Positions 35,457 through 44,957 of a stretch of DNA of 64,000 nucleotides are shown here, in pieces; within the stretch, counting starts at the first letter, position 1, and the number at the start of each line of letters is the position of its first letter. The stretch is taken from NCBI RefSeq assembly GCF_008807375.1, contig NZ_CP043311.1, positions 4,382,001-4,446,000 on the forward strand, written 5' to 3'. Origin of the DNA: Pseudomonas lalkuanensis. Lineage in GTDB: Bacteria > Pseudomonadota > Gammaproteobacteria > Pseudomonadales > Pseudomonadaceae. The translations under genes were made by a program, and so were the position numbers. The notes beneath the pieces were generated by a model that did no database searches, was not told the DNA's origin, and saw only the letters and a program-made list of their open reading frames with translations.

Positions 35457-37163
35457 TCAGGCCTGGGCCTTCTCCTGCTTCGCCTTGAGCTTCTTCAGCT
35501 CTTCGTCACGCAGTTCGCGGCGCAGGATCTTGCCGACGTTGGTGGTCGGCAGCGCTTCACGGAACTCGATGGCGCGCGGCACCTTGTAGCCGGTGACGTT
35601 GCTGCGCATGTGCTCCAACACCTGCTCCTTGGTCAGGCTGACGCCAGGCTTGGCCACCACGAACATCTTGATCGCCTCGCCGGACTTCTCGTCCGGCACG
35701 CCGATGGCGGCGCACTGCAGCACGCCCGGCAGGGTCGCCAGCACGTCTTCCAGTTCGTTCGGGTACACGTTGAAGCCCGACACCAGGATCATGTCCTTCT
35801 TGCGGTCGACGATGCGCATGAAGCCGTCGTCCTGGATCACCGCGATGTCACCGGTCTTCAGCCAGCCGTCGGCATCGAGGATTTCGTCGGTGGCTTCCTG
35901 GCGCTGCCAGTAGCCCTTCATTACCTGCGGGCCCTTCACGCACAGCTCGCCGGGCGCGCCCAGGCCGACGTCCTTGCCCTCTTCGTCCACCACCTTGCAC
36001 TGGGTGGACGGGACCGGGATGCCGATGGTGCCGATCTGGATGCTCTGGAAGGGGTTCACCGATACCACCGGGCTGGTCTCGGTCATGCCGTAGCCTTCGC
36101 TGATGGCGCAACCGGTGACCTGCTTCCAGCGCTCGGCGGTGGCCAGTTGCAGGGCCATGCCGCCGGACAGGGTCAGCTTCAGGGCGGAGAAGTCCAGCTT
36201 GCGGAAGTCCTCGTTGTTGCACAGGGCGACGAAGAGGGTGTTCAGGCCGACGAAGCCGGTGAACCTGTACTTCGACAGTTCCCTGGTCATGGCCGGCAGG
36301 TCGCGCGGGTTGGAAATGAGGATGTTGTGGTTGCCGGTCAGCATCATCGCCATGCAATGGAAGGTGAAGGCGTAGATGTGATAGAGCGGCAGCGGGGTGA
36401 TCAGGATCTCGCAACCGTCGTTCAGGTTGGCGCCCATCAGCGCCTTGCACTGCAGCATGTTGGCGATCAGGTTGCGGTGGGTCAGCATCGCGCCCTTGGC
36501 CACGCCAGTGGTGCCGCCGGTGTATTGCAGCACGGCGATGTCGCCGCTCTGCGGGCTGACTTCGCGGACGGCGCGGCCACGGCCCTTGGCCAGGGCATCG
36601 TTGAGCTTGACCGCCTGGGGCAGGCTGAACGGCGGCACCATCTTCTTCACGTGCTTGATCACGGCGTTGACCAGCAGGCGCTTGAAGGCCGGCAGCAGGT
36701 CGCCGACTTCGGTGACGATCACGTGCTTCACGCCGGTGCGGGGCAGCACTTCCTCGGCCAGGTGGGCCATGTTGGCCAGGCAGACCAGCGCCTTGGCGCC
36801 GGCGTCGTTGAACTGGTGCTCCATTTCCCGCGCGGTGTACAGCGGGTTGGTGTTGACCACGATCAGGCCGGCACGCATGGCGCCGAAGACCACTACCGGG
36901 TATTGCAGGATGTTCGGCAGCTGCACGGCGATGCGATCGCCGGGCTTGAGGTCGGTGTGATTCTGCAGGTAGGCGGCGAAGGCACCGGAAAGTTCGTAGA
37001 GCTCACCGTAGGTGAGGGTCTTGCCCAGGTTGCTGAATGCGGGCTTGTCGGCAAAGCGTTGGCAGGACTCCTTCAATACCGCCTGGACGTTGGGGTATTG
37101 GTCGGCGTTGATCTCGGCAGGAACGCCCGCTGGATATTTGTCCTTCCAGAAGTTTTCGGTCAT
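35457..37163 (-). CDS. fadD1: Long-chain-fatty-acid-CoA ligase FadD1
   Basis: A 568-aa adenylate-forming enzyme. Motif A3 is LQYTGGTTGVAKGAML, EGYGMTETSP is A5, the TGD box is WLKTGDIAVI, and the A8 region has DRKKDMILVSGFNVYPNE with the catalytic Lys near VGKILRRELR at the C-terminus. It activates fatty acids to acyl-CoA for beta-oxidation. A second ligase (fadD2) lies upstream on the same strand 332 bp away, an arrangement conserved in Pseudomonas (fadD1-fadD2). Confidence 0.95.
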   Translation of the reverse strand: MTENFWKDKYPAGVPAEINADQYPNVQAVLKESCQRFADKPAFSNLGKTLTYGELYELSGAFAAYLQNHTDLKPGDRIAVQLPNILQYPVVVFGAMRAGLIVVNTNPLYTAREMEHQFNDAGAKALVCLANMAHLAEEVLPRTGVKHVIVTEVGDLLPAFKRLLVNAVIKHVKKMVPPFSLPQAVKLNDALAKGRGRAVREVSPQSGDIAVLQYTGGTTGVAKGAMLTHRNLIANMLQCKALMGANLNDGCEILITPLPLYHIYAFTFHCMAMMLTGNHNILISNPRDLPAMTRELSKYRFTGFVGLNTLFVALCNNEDFRKLDFSALKLTLSGGMALQLATAERWKQVTGCAISEGYGMTETSPVVSVNPFQSIQIGTIGIPVPSTQCKVVDEEGKDVGLGAPGELCVKGPQVMKGYWQRQEATDEILDADGWLKTGDIAVIQDDGFMRIVDRKKDMILVSGFNVYPNELEDVLATLPGVLQCAAIGVPDEKSGEAIKMFVVAKPGVSLTKEQVLEHMRSNVTGYKVPRAIEFREALPTTNVGKILRRELRDEELKKLKAKQEKAQA

Positions 37164-37462
37164 GGAGGCCCACTCCTAAGCAACAGCTGATTTCACTGTC
37201 CTCCAAGGGACAGTTGTTTGTTGTGTTCTGTGCGATTGTGCGCCCGAACGGGCAAAAAAACGCGCCGAGAGTAGCAGCTTTAAAACAGGCTCACCAGCAC
37301 CAAACCAGCCCCAATCAGTCAAAATAATGACCGAAAGCCTCAGCATCGGTCACTTTTGGAGTCCGAGCTCTAAAATGCCGACAAACGGCGTAGACCGGGG
37401 CTTTCGCGGGTGCTGAGGGTGATGCCGGCAGGGGATGCGAGTCGCGGGAGGGGGAAAAGCGA

Positions 37463-37488
37463 GGGCAGGACGGCGGACCGCCCTGCCC
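37463..37488 (-). terminator. Hairpin after fadD2
   Basis: GGGCAGG...CCTGCCC with an inner CGG/CCG pair, 8 bp beyond the fadD2 stop. The rest of 37164-37495 (332 bp) shows no gene and presumably holds the fadD1 promoter. Confidence 0.6.
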
Positions 37489-37495
37489 TTTCCGG

Positions 37496-39184
37496 TCAGG
37501 CGATGTCGCGCAGCTCGCGACGCAGGATCTTGCCCACCGGAGTCATCGGCAGGGCGTCCTTGAGCACGATGTGCTTGGGCACCTTGTAGCCGGTGAAGTT
37601 TTCCTTGCAGTAGGCCTTCAGCTCCTCGACGCTGACGCCGCCCTCGCGCGGCACCACGAAGAGCTTCACCGCCTCGCCGGACTTCTCGTCCGGCACGCCG
37701 ATGGCCGCGCAGTTGGCCACCTTCGGGTGAGCCATCACCACGTCCTCGATCTCGTTCGGGTAGACGTTGAAGCCGGAGACGATGATCAGGTCCTTCTTGC
37801 GATCGACTATGCGCACGAAGCCGTCGGGATCGATGACGGCGATGTCGCCGGTCTTCAGCCACCCCTCGGCATCCAGCACCTCGGCGGTCGCTTCAGGGCG
37901 CTGCCAGTAACCTTTCATTACCTGCGGCCCCTTGATGCACAGCTCGCCACGTTCGCCCAGGGGCAGTTCGTTGCCTGCGTCGTCGATGGTCTTGAAGGCG
38001 GTGCCCGGTACCGGGATGCCCACGGTGCCGAGGCGCGCCAGGTTGCCATAGGGGTTGGTGCTGGCCACCGGCGAGGTTTCGGTCAGGCCGTAGCCTTCCA
38101 CCACCGAGCAACCGGTGAGGGACTGCCAGCGCTCGGCGGTGGCCTTGACCAGCGCGGTACCGCCGGAATTGGTGACCTTCAGGTTGGAGAAGTCGAGGTT
38201 CTTGAATTCGGGGTGGTCCATCAGCGCCACGAACAGGGTGTTCAGGCCCAGCAGCGCGGAGAAGCGCCACTTCTTCAGCTCCTTGATGAAGCCGCCGATA
38301 TCGCGCGGATTGGTGATGAGGATGTTGTGGTTGCCGTTGACCATCATGCACATGCAGTTCGCGGTGAATGCATAGATGTGGTACAGCGGCAGCGGCGCAA
38401 TCATGATCTCCTGGCCCTGCTTCATCAGCGGCGAACCATCCGGGCCGAGCTGCGACAGGCAGGCGTCCACCTGCTGCATATTGGCCACCAGGTTGCCGTG
38501 GGTCAGCATCGCGCCCTTGGCAACGCCCGTGGTGCCGCCGGTGTACTGCAGCACGGCGATGTCTTCCAGGCCCACGCGCACTGGTTTCAGCGCATGGCCC
38601 TGCCCCTGCTTCAGCACGTCCTTGAAGTGGACCGCCTGGGGCAGGTGGTAGTCGGGGACCATCTTCTTCAGCGACTTCACCACGGTATTGACCAGCCAGC
38701 CCTTCAGGCTCGGCAGCAGGTCGCCCATGCGCGCTTCGATCAGGTATTCGATCTCGGTATCGGGAAGCACCTCTTCGACCAGCTTGCCGAACAGGTTGAT
38801 GTAGACCAGCGCGCGCACCCCGGCGTCCTTGAACTGGTGACGCATCTCGCGGGCGGTATACAGCGGGTTGGTGTTGACCACGATGAGCCCGGCGCGCAGG
38901 GCGCCGAACACGGCGATCGGGTATTGCAGGACGTTGGGCATCTGTACGGCGATGCGGTCGCCGGGCGCAAGATCGGTGTTTTTCTGCAGGTAGGCGGCGA
39001 AGGCGGCGGACAGGCGATCCAGCTCGGCGTAGGTCAGGGTCACGCCCAGGTTGCTGAAGGCGGGACGGTCGGCGAATTTCTTGCAGGATCGCTCGAACAC
39101 CTCGATCACTGACTTGTAGGCGGCCAGATCGATTTGGTTGGGCACGCCGGCCGGGCGTTTGTCGCTCCAGAAATCAGGTTGCAT
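37496..39184 (-). CDS. fadD2: Long-chain-fatty-acid-CoA ligase FadD2
   Basis: A 562-aa paralogue of FadD1 with all acyl-adenylate motifs: LQYTGGTTGVAKGAML, EGYGLTETSP, WLKTGDIAVI, DRKKDLIIVSGFNVYPNE and the C-terminal Lys in VGKILRRELR. In P. aeruginosa the pair handles long- and medium-chain fatty acids with different preferences. It is divergent from the hydrolase-hydratase operon, with 225 bp between. Confidence 0.95.
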   Translation of the reverse strand: MQPDFWSDKRPAGVPNQIDLAAYKSVIEVFERSCKKFADRPAFSNLGVTLTYAELDRLSAAFAAYLQKNTDLAPGDRIAVQMPNVLQYPIAVFGALRAGLIVVNTNPLYTAREMRHQFKDAGVRALVYINLFGKLVEEVLPDTEIEYLIEARMGDLLPSLKGWLVNTVVKSLKKMVPDYHLPQAVHFKDVLKQGQGHALKPVRVGLEDIAVLQYTGGTTGVAKGAMLTHGNLVANMQQVDACLSQLGPDGSPLMKQGQEIMIAPLPLYHIYAFTANCMCMMVNGNHNILITNPRDIGGFIKELKKWRFSALLGLNTLFVALMDHPEFKNLDFSNLKVTNSGGTALVKATAERWQSLTGCSVVEGYGLTETSPVASTNPYGNLARLGTVGIPVPGTAFKTIDDAGNELPLGERGELCIKGPQVMKGYWQRPEATAEVLDAEGWLKTGDIAVIDPDGFVRIVDRKKDLIIVSGFNVYPNEIEDVVMAHPKVANCAAIGVPDEKSGEAVKLFVVPREGGVSVEELKAYCKENFTGYKVPKHIVLKDALPMTPVGKILRRELRDIA

Positions 39185-39409
39185 TGTTCTTATCCTCTAA
39201 GCCCTGAAATTGTCTGGCCCGCGCTGCGGGACTGCCCGGAACTTAGCAGCTCCCCGGCGTAGCGCAAATACTCCGGAACACGTCATTGACGATGTGAATC
39301 TTGCCGCTCAAGCCGTGCGCCCTGCAGAACCCGTCGGTCACGCTCGGACGCTTTGCGCCACTCCCGCGCCCGTGCACAATGCGCCGATTCCCCGGCAAAA
39401 GGATCGGCC

Positions 39410-40369
39410 ATGCGCCACGATGCCTTCTGGCTCGACGCCAGCGATGCAGTGCCCCTGTACGTCAACCACTGGTCCGGCGAAACCCCGCCGAGGGCGGTGG
39501 TCATGCTCTCCCACGGCATGGCCGAACATGGCGGCCGCTATGCGCGACTGGGCGAGGCGCTGGTGGCCGCCGGCTTCGAGCTTTACGCACTGGACCAGCG
39601 CGGCCACGGCCGCAGCGCCGAGCATGGCGTCCTCGGCCAGTACGCTGCAGATGACGGCTGGAACAAGGTCATCGGAGACCTGGCCAGCCTCAACCACCAT
39701 ATCCGCCAGCAACACCCGCAGGCGCCCATATTCCTGCTGGGCCACAGCATGGGCAGCTACATCGGCCAGGCCTACCTGATGCAGCACAGCTCCAGCCTGC
39801 AGGGCGCCATCCTGTCCGGCTCCAACTACCAGCCGGTGGCGCTGTACAAGGTGGCCGCACTGGTGGCCCGCTTCGAGCGCTGGCGCCAGGGCAAGGAAGG
39901 CCGCAGCGCGCTGATCGAGTTCCTCTCGTTCGGCTCCTTCAACAAGGCCTTCAAGCCCAACCGCACGGCCTTCGACTGGCTGAGCCGCGATCCGGCGGAA
40001 GTGGACAAGTACGTGGGCGACCCGCTCTGCGGCTTCCGCTGCACCAACCAGTTGTGGCTCGACCTGCTCGGCGGGCTTCAGAACATCACCCCGCCCAAGC
40101 ACCTGGCGCAGATCGACCCCGACTTGCCGCTGCTGGTGATCGGCGGCGAGCGCGACCCGGTCAGCGAAGGCCGCCGCCTGCAGGATCTGGCCCAGGCGTT
40201 GCGCCGGGCCGGCATCAGGGACGTGCAACTGAACATCTACCCCGACGCCCGCCACGAGCTGCTCAACGAGAGCAACCGCGACGAGGTGACCAACGACCTG
40301 ATCGACTGGCTGGAACAGGCCCTCGCCCACAGCCGGCATCACCCAACGCAAGCCAAGGAGACCGCATGA
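39410..40369 (+). CDS. Alpha/beta hydrolase, monoacylglycerol lipase/lysophospholipase type
   Basis: A 319-aa serine hydrolase. The nucleophile elbow is GHSMGS (Ser), the oxyanion region is MLSHGMAEHGGRYARLGEAL, the acid Asp is in VIGGERDPVSEG and the His is in DARHELLNE. MAEHGGRY and LDQRGHGRS are hallmarks of the monoglyceride lipase family. The ATG at 39410 begins MRHDAFWLDASD. It is coupled to the MaoC gene by ATGA. Next to two fatty-acyl-CoA ligases it likely releases fatty acids from glycerides or lysophospholipids. Confidence 0.9.
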   Translation: MRHDAFWLDASDAVPLYVNHWSGETPPRAVVMLSHGMAEHGGRYARLGEALVAAGFELYALDQRGHGRSAEHGVLGQYAADDGWNKVIGDLASLNHHIRQQHPQAPIFLLGHSMGSYIGQAYLMQHSSSLQGAILSGSNYQPVALYKVAALVARFERWRQGKEGRSALIEFLSFGSFNKAFKPNRTAFDWLSRDPAEVDKYVGDPLCGFRCTNQLWLDLLGGLQNITPPKHLAQIDPDLPLLVIGGERDPVSEGRRLQDLAQALRRAGIRDVQLNIYPDARHELLNESNRDEVTNDLIDWLEQALAHSRHHPTQAKETA

Positions 40370-40836
40370 GCCAGGTAACCAACTTCACTTACGACGCCCT
40401 GGAAGTCGGCCAGAAAGCCACCTTCTCCACCACCGTCGAAGAGCGTCACATCCAGCTATTCGCCGCCGTCTCCGGCGACCGCAACCCGGTGCACCTGGAC
40501 GCTGAATACGCCGCCACCACCCTGTTCAAGGAGCGCATCGCCCATGGCATGTTCACCGGCGCCCTGATCAGCGCGGCCATCGCCTGCGAAATGCCCGGCC
40601 CGGGCAGTATTTACCTTGGCCAGCAGCTCAAGTTCACCCGTCCGGTGAAGCTGGGCGACACCCTGACCGTGGAACTGGAAATCCTCGAGAAGCTGCCGAA
40701 GAACCGTGTGCGCATCGCGACCCGTGTGTTCAACCAGAACTCCGACCAGGTGGTGGATGGCGAAGCCGAAGTACTGGCGCCCAAGCAGCAGCTCTCCGTG
40801 GAATTGCCGGAACTGCCGCCGATCACCATCGGCTGA
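40366..40836 (+). CDS. phaJ4: (R)-specific enoyl-CoA hydratase, MaoC family (PhaJ4-type)
   Basis: A 156-aa hot-dog-fold hydratase. The hydratase 2 motif runs through FAAVSGDRNPVHLDAEYA (catalytic Asp and His) and RIAHGMFTGALIS. It converts trans-2-enoyl-CoA to (R)-3-hydroxyacyl-CoA, linking beta-oxidation to polyhydroxyalkanoate precursors. The position beside fadD1-fadD2 is that of phaJ4 in P. aeruginosa and P. putida. It overlaps the hydrolase gene by 4 bp, and a terminator follows directly. Confidence 0.87.
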   Translation: MSQVTNFTYDALEVGQKATFSTTVEERHIQLFAAVSGDRNPVHLDAEYAATTLFKERIAHGMFTGALISAAIACEMPGPGSIYLGQQLKFTRPVKLGDTLTVELEILEKLPKNRVRIATRVFNQNSDQVVDGEAEVLAPKQQLSVELPELPPITIG

Positions 40837-40850
40837 TTGCGCTGGACACG

Positions 40851-40880
40851 AAAAAGCCCGGATCGAATCCGGGCTTTTTT
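40851..40880 (+). terminator. Rho-independent terminator of the hydrolase-hydratase operon
   Basis: AAAAAGCCCGGAT, short loop, ATCCGGGCTTTTTT, 14 bp after the MaoC stop. T-runs on both strands. Confidence 0.92.
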
Positions 40881-40949
40881 GTTGGGCATTCGTCTGCCCT
40901 CACCCCACCCCTCTCCCGCTTGCGGGAGAGGGGGCAGTCATCCGCTTTT

Positions 40950-40981
40950 CCTGTAGGGGCGAATTCATTCGCCCCTACAGG
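40950..40981. repeat. REP-like palindromic repeat (identical to 35343-35374)
   Basis: The same 32-bp sequence as the copy near hrpA, with 14-bp perfect arms around TTCA. Confidence 0.85.
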
Positions 40982-41040
40982 ACGCAGTCCTGCCGCAGGT
41001 TGGTCCGGGGAACGAGGCCCAACAAGCTTTGCACGCTCCC

Positions 41041-41064
41041 TGTGGGAGCGAATTCATTCGCGAA
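41041..41064. repeat. REP-like palindromic repeat, half-element
   Basis: TGTGGGAGCGAATTCATTCGCGAA, 60 bp from the preceding copy; only the GCGAA-TTCA-TTCGC core is palindromic. Confidence 0.7.
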
Positions 41065-41076
41065 GACCGCCCCGCC

Positions 41077-41934
41077 CTACTCCTCCACCGTCACACTGGC
41101 CGTCATGCCAGCACTGAGCTGAACATCATCCGGCACCTTGTCCAGTTTGATCCGCACCGGGATCCGCTGGGCCAGGCGCACCCAGTTGAAGGTCGGCTCG
41201 ACGTTCGCCAGCAACTGGGTATCGGGAATCGCGTTGCGGTCGGTGATGCCGCGGCTGATGCTTTCCACCTTGCCGGCGAGCGGTTCGCCCGCGCTCATCA
41301 GCCAGACCTTCACCGGCGCGCCGACCTTGATGCGCGGCAGTTTGGTTTCCTCGAAATAGGCCTGGACGTAGAAGGAGCCATCGTCCACCAGCGCCATCAC
41401 CGGCTGGCCGGCGCCGACGTAGTTGCCCTGGGCCAGGCGCAGGTTGGTCACCTGGCCATTGCGGGGCGCGCGCAGTTCGCTGCGGGCCAGGTTCAGCTCG
41501 GCCACCTTCACTTCCGCCTGGGCCTCGCGGAACTCGGCGCGGGCCACTTCGGCGGTGATCAGGGCGTTCTCGCGCAGTTCCGCGCTGATGGCCTGGGGCC
41601 CCAGGTGCTCGCGGCGGGACGCCTCGTGTTCACGCAGGCGCAACTGGTGCTGGCGAGTGTCGGCCACCGCGCGAGCCTTCTCCAGGGCTGCCTGGTAGCG
41701 CTCGCGGTCGATGCTCAGCAACAGGTCGCCCGCCTTCACCTGCTGGTTGTCCTGGACCTTGAGTTCCATGACCCAGCCGGATACGTCCGGCGATATCACC
41801 ACCACATCGGCACGCACCCGCGCATCGCGGGTCCAGGGCGCAAGCATGTAGTGCTGCCAGAGACCATAGCCGGCCACCAGGGCCACCACGACCAGGGTGA
41901 GGGTTACCAGCACGCGTAACATCGAACGCATCAT
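41077..41934 (-). CDS. HlyD/EmrA-type periplasmic adaptor of FUSC efflux system 2
   Basis: A 285-aa membrane fusion protein with an N-terminal helix (residues about 5-28), WTRDARVRADVVVISPDVSG, a helical hairpin and RAPRNGQVTNLRLAQGNYVG. Very similar in layout to the adaptor at 24563. The ATG at 41934 (or the next one at 41931) is chosen; longer frames run back into the DUF1656 gene. It is the last gene of the FUSC2-DUF1656-HlyD operon, with no outer-membrane channel gene in this unit. Confidence 0.9.
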   Translation of the reverse strand: MMRSMLRVLVTLTLVVVALVAGYGLWQHYMLAPWTRDARVRADVVVISPDVSGWVMELKVQDNQQVKAGDLLLSIDRERYQAALEKARAVADTRQHQLRLREHEASRREHLGPQAISAELRENALITAEVARAEFREAQAEVKVAELNLARSELRAPRNGQVTNLRLAQGNYVGAGQPVMALVDDGSFYVQAYFEETKLPRIKVGAPVKVWLMSAGEPLAGKVESISRGITDRNAIPDTQLLANVEPTFNWVRLAQRIPVRIKLDKVPDDVQLSAGMTASVTVEE

Positions 41935-41942
41935 TCTCTCCT

Positions 41943-42149
41943 TCACCAGTGTCCGGTCAGCGCGACCAGCGCGGCCAGTACACAGACATACAGGGCACAA
42001 TCGAACAACGCCTCGTGCCAGATCCAGCGCGCCAGCCCGACTCGCGCCAGACCAATGCGCAGCACGCCGGTCACCAGCAGGGCCAGCAGTGCATAAAGCA
42101 GGAAAGGGCTGAGCAACACGCCGCCCAGGGACCATTCACGCAAGCCCAT
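41943..42149 (-). CDS. DUF1656 small membrane protein, copy 2
   Basis: A 68-aa membrane protein (MGLREWSLGGVLLSPFLLYA) with two predicted helices. Its start overlaps the FUSC2 stop by 14 bp and its stop is 8 bp before the adaptor start, the same arrangement as copy 1 at 25482. Confidence 0.86.
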   Translation of the reverse strand: MGLREWSLGGVLLSPFLLYALLALLVTGVLRIGLARVGLARWIWHEALFDCALYVCVLAALVALTGHW

Positions 42150-44190
42150 GGCTCGCCTCCTGTTGTTCACACCATTGCCGCCAGCTCTGCTGCAACTGCA
42201 ACAGCGCCGCCTGGGCCAGGCGGCGGTCGATGCTGCGACCCGCTCCACGCAGGGCCTCCAGCAAATCACCGACGGGTTCGTCGAGGGCCTGGGCGCGACC
42301 GGGCGCCGGCCCCTGCATCAGGACACGCTCCAGGTTGCGCAGGAAGCGGTCCTCGGAGACGCCCAGTGATCGGTCCGCCGCCGCCAGGCAGCGCCGCAGG
42401 TGCAGCAGTTCGTCGCCCAGGTCCAGGCTGGCGATGCCGTCGTCCCAGCGGCTGCGGCTCTGCTCCGGCAACACCGGATACAGCCGCGCCAGTTGCAGCA
42501 GGCGGTCGGCCATGCGGCCGCCGAACCAGTTCTCCGCACCGGCCAGCCGCACACCGGTGAGGCGCGCCAGGTCGGACAGCGATGCCTTGAGCAGGCGCCG
42601 GCCGTGCCACACCGGGTTGCGCAGCGGAATCAGGCGGAAGGTGAATACCGCGAAGCCCACGCCCAGCAGCATGGAGATGGCCTCGTTTAAGAACAGTCCG
42701 ACGTCGAAGCGCATCAGGTTCTGCGGCGCGCAGAGCACGATGAAATGCAGGCAGAAGGAGGTGGCAGTCGCGCCCAGCGCCGGCTTGGCCATGCCCAGAG
42801 CACCGAAGAACAGCGGCACACCGAGGGCCATGCAGAGCATCGGGAAGCCGCTGAGCTGGGGCAGGAACACCTGGCCGACGATGAAGGCCACCGGTAGCGC
42901 ATAGACGATTCCGCGCAGGAACATCATGCCGATCTGCTCGGCGTTCTCGCGGCTGGCGAACAGACCGCAGATCACGCAAGTCAGGGTCAGCGCGCCGACT
43001 GCCGAAGTCCAGGCAGTAGCCAGCCAGAAGGCCGACAGGCCGAGAAAGGCCAGGCCGCTGCGTAGGCCGTAGATGGCGGCGGTCTGCACATCACGGTGGG
43101 TGGACAGCGGCGGCGGCGCATCCGTCGGGGCCTGTCCCTGCTCCACCGCGTGCATGGCGGTCACGGCGGAGGAAGCCTGGCGCATCACCATCGCCATGCG
43201 GCCCAGGCAATACTGCTGCACGGTGGTCAGCGCCTCGTCTTCGGACGCCGCCAGCAAGCGGTCACGCAAGTCATCCAGGCGAGCGGGGTCGGGTTCGGCA
43301 AGGGCCAGTTCCACCTCTTCCAGCCAGGGCCGCAACCGTTCGGCCTCGCCCTCCCCAAGCTGACGCCACTGGCGTGCCACGCCACGGGCCAGGCGCAACA
43401 GGCTGAGCAGATCGCGGCTGAGCACCTGCAACGCCACCGCGCGCTGGCGGCCACGGTTGCCCTCGAACCAGGCGTGTTCACGCTGGGCGTCCACGGCCAC
43501 TATGCGGCCGAGCACGCCGAGCAGGCCCTGGCGCTCCTGGCGTTCCCCTTTCAGGGCCGAGAGCGACGCCTGGATGCCGCATTGCCAGGCATCCCGCGCC
43601 TGGCGGGCCAACTGGCGCTCCACCCGCTGCGGCCAGAGCAGCGCGCTGGTGAGCGTGGCGCAGATAATGCCCAGGCAGATTTCCGTGGAGCGCGCCACCG
43701 CCTGGTCGAACACCGTCAACGGGTGGGCGATGGCCGGCAGGCCGATGATGGCGACCGTGTAGCCGGCCAGCACGAAGGAATAGGACCAGGCGCTGCGCAT
43801 CATGGTGGACGCGGCGGTGCAGATGCCCAGCCAGGTCGCCAGCGCCAGCAGGAACAGCCAGGGTGTCTGGGCGAAGAGACCGACGATGGTCACCGACATC
43901 ACCGTCCCAACCAGAGTGCCGAGCAACCGCGCCAGCCCCTTCTGCACCACCATGCCGGACAGCGGCTGGGCGACGATGAACGCCGTCATCAGCGCCCACT
44001 GCGGCTGCTGTAGGTCGAAACGAAAGGCGCACCAGAGCGCGAGCGCGCCGCCCAGCAGGGTCTTGATCGCGAACTGCAGCGCCGGGATGTCGGGCGCCAC
44101 GAAGGCACGCAAGGTTTCGCGCACGGGCAAGGTCCAGGGATGGTGAGTGTGAAATTGAAGATAGCCCGTCGGAGTCGGCAGGCTATACAC
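42136..44190 (-). CDS. FUSC-family inner membrane efflux transporter 2
   Basis: A 684-aa AaeB-like transporter: N-terminal helices from about residue 37 to 175, a soluble middle, a second set of helices (about 365-500) including FLGLSAFWLATAWTSAVGAL, and a cytoplasmic end. The start is uncertain: the frame begins at a GTG (44188-44190) without a clear ribosome site, and a GTG about 22 codons in (before RETLRAFVAP) is another option. It heads a three-gene unit that parallels 25482-27909 but lacks its own NodT gene. Confidence 0.87.
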   Translation of the reverse strand: MYSLPTPTGYLQFHTHHPWTLPVRETLRAFVAPDIPALQFAIKTLLGGALALWCAFRFDLQQPQWALMTAFIVAQPLSGMVVQKGLARLLGTLVGTVMSVTIVGLFAQTPWLFLLALATWLGICTAASTMMRSAWSYSFVLAGYTVAIIGLPAIAHPLTVFDQAVARSTEICLGIICATLTSALLWPQRVERQLARQARDAWQCGIQASLSALKGERQERQGLLGVLGRIVAVDAQREHAWFEGNRGRQRAVALQVLSRDLLSLLRLARGVARQWRQLGEGEAERLRPWLEEVELALAEPDPARLDDLRDRLLAASEDEALTTVQQYCLGRMAMVMRQASSAVTAMHAVEQGQAPTDAPPPLSTHRDVQTAAIYGLRSGLAFLGLSAFWLATAWTSAVGALTLTCVICGLFASRENAEQIGMMFLRGIVYALPVAFIVGQVFLPQLSGFPMLCMALGVPLFFGALGMAKPALGATATSFCLHFIVLCAPQNLMRFDVGLFLNEAISMLLGVGFAVFTFRLIPLRNPVWHGRRLLKASLSDLARLTGVRLAGAENWFGGRMADRLLQLARLYPVLPEQSRSRWDDGIASLDLGDELLHLRRCLAAADRSLGVSEDRFLRNLERVLMQGPAPGRAQALDEPVGDLLEALRGAGRSIDRRLAQAALLQLQQSWRQWCEQQEASHGLA

Positions 44191-44262
44191 AAGGCTTATT
44201 ATTAGCTTCCTAACATTAGGCCGTCCAGAGGCGGCTTTTACGTTCGTCGGCTTCCGGTTGTT

Positions 44263-44290
44263 AATTAATTAAATGGCTATTTAAATAAAT
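44263..44290. promoter_or_regulatory. AT-rich inverted repeat, candidate TetR operator
   Basis: AATTAATTAAAT-GGCT-ATTTAAATAAAT: the arms match at 10 of 12 positions. It lies between the divergent FUSC2 and TetR genes, ending 28 bp before the likely TetR start. It is striking in a GC-rich background and well placed for autoregulation. Confidence 0.6.
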
Positions 44291-44318
44291 CATCCCCACC
44301 TGCCCGGAGATGGTTACC

Positions 44319-44957
44319 GTGACCCGCCCTCGTTCCCCAGGCCGCCCCACGGGCGATTCCCAGCTCCAGCGCGAACGCCTGCTGGACGCCGCCACCGACG
44401 CCTTCGCCCACATCGGCATCCACGCAGCCAGCCTGCGTGGCATCGCCCAGCAGGCCGGCGTGACCCCTGCCCTGGTCAACTACTACTTCGGCAACAAGGA
44501 ACGCCTGGTGGATGCCCTGGTGGAAGAGCGCCTGCTCCCCCTGTTCCAGGGCATGGCCGAGCGTCTGCATCAGGTCGGCGACGATCCACTGGACCTGGTC
44601 AGCGCCTTCGTGCGCGGCATGAGCGCCAACCTCAGCCGCAATCCCTGGCTGCCGCCGCTGTGGGTGCGTGAAGTGCTCTGCGAAGGCGGCGCCCTGCGCG
44701 ACATGCTCGCCAGCCGCTTCGCGCCAATGGTGCCGGTCCTGCTGGCCGAGCGCTTCGCCAGGGCCCAGGCCGGCGGCCGCCTGAACCCCGACATCGACCC
44801 GCGCCTGCTGGTGGTCTCGCTGGTGGGCATGGTGATGCTGCCCTATGCCGCCGGCCCGATCTGGCGCGGCATTTTCGCCAGCCCGGAACTGGGCGACGAA
44901 GCCATGGTGAAACACATACTGGCGCTGCTCGAACGGGGCCTGGAGGTGAAGCCATGA
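44319..44957 (+). CDS. TetR-family transcriptional regulator
   Basis: A 212-aa regulator: HTH at about residues 14-60 (RERLLDAATDAFAHIG... TPALVNYYFGNKERLVDAL), then an all-helical ligand domain. The start decision: ATG at 44310 has GGAG directly touching it, whereas GTG at 44319 has GGAG nine bases upstream, so GTG is preferred. It overlaps the adaptor gene by ATGA, so it is the first gene of the four-gene efflux operon it presumably represses. Confidence 0.88.
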   Translation: MTRPRSPGRPTGDSQLQRERLLDAATDAFAHIGIHAASLRGIAQQAGVTPALVNYYFGNKERLVDALVEERLLPLFQGMAERLHQVGDDPLDLVSAFVRGMSANLSRNPWLPPLWVREVLCEGGALRDMLASRFAPMVPVLLAERFARAQAGGRLNPDIDPRLLVVSLVGMVMLPYAAGPIWRGIFASPELGDEAMVKHILALLERGLEVKP

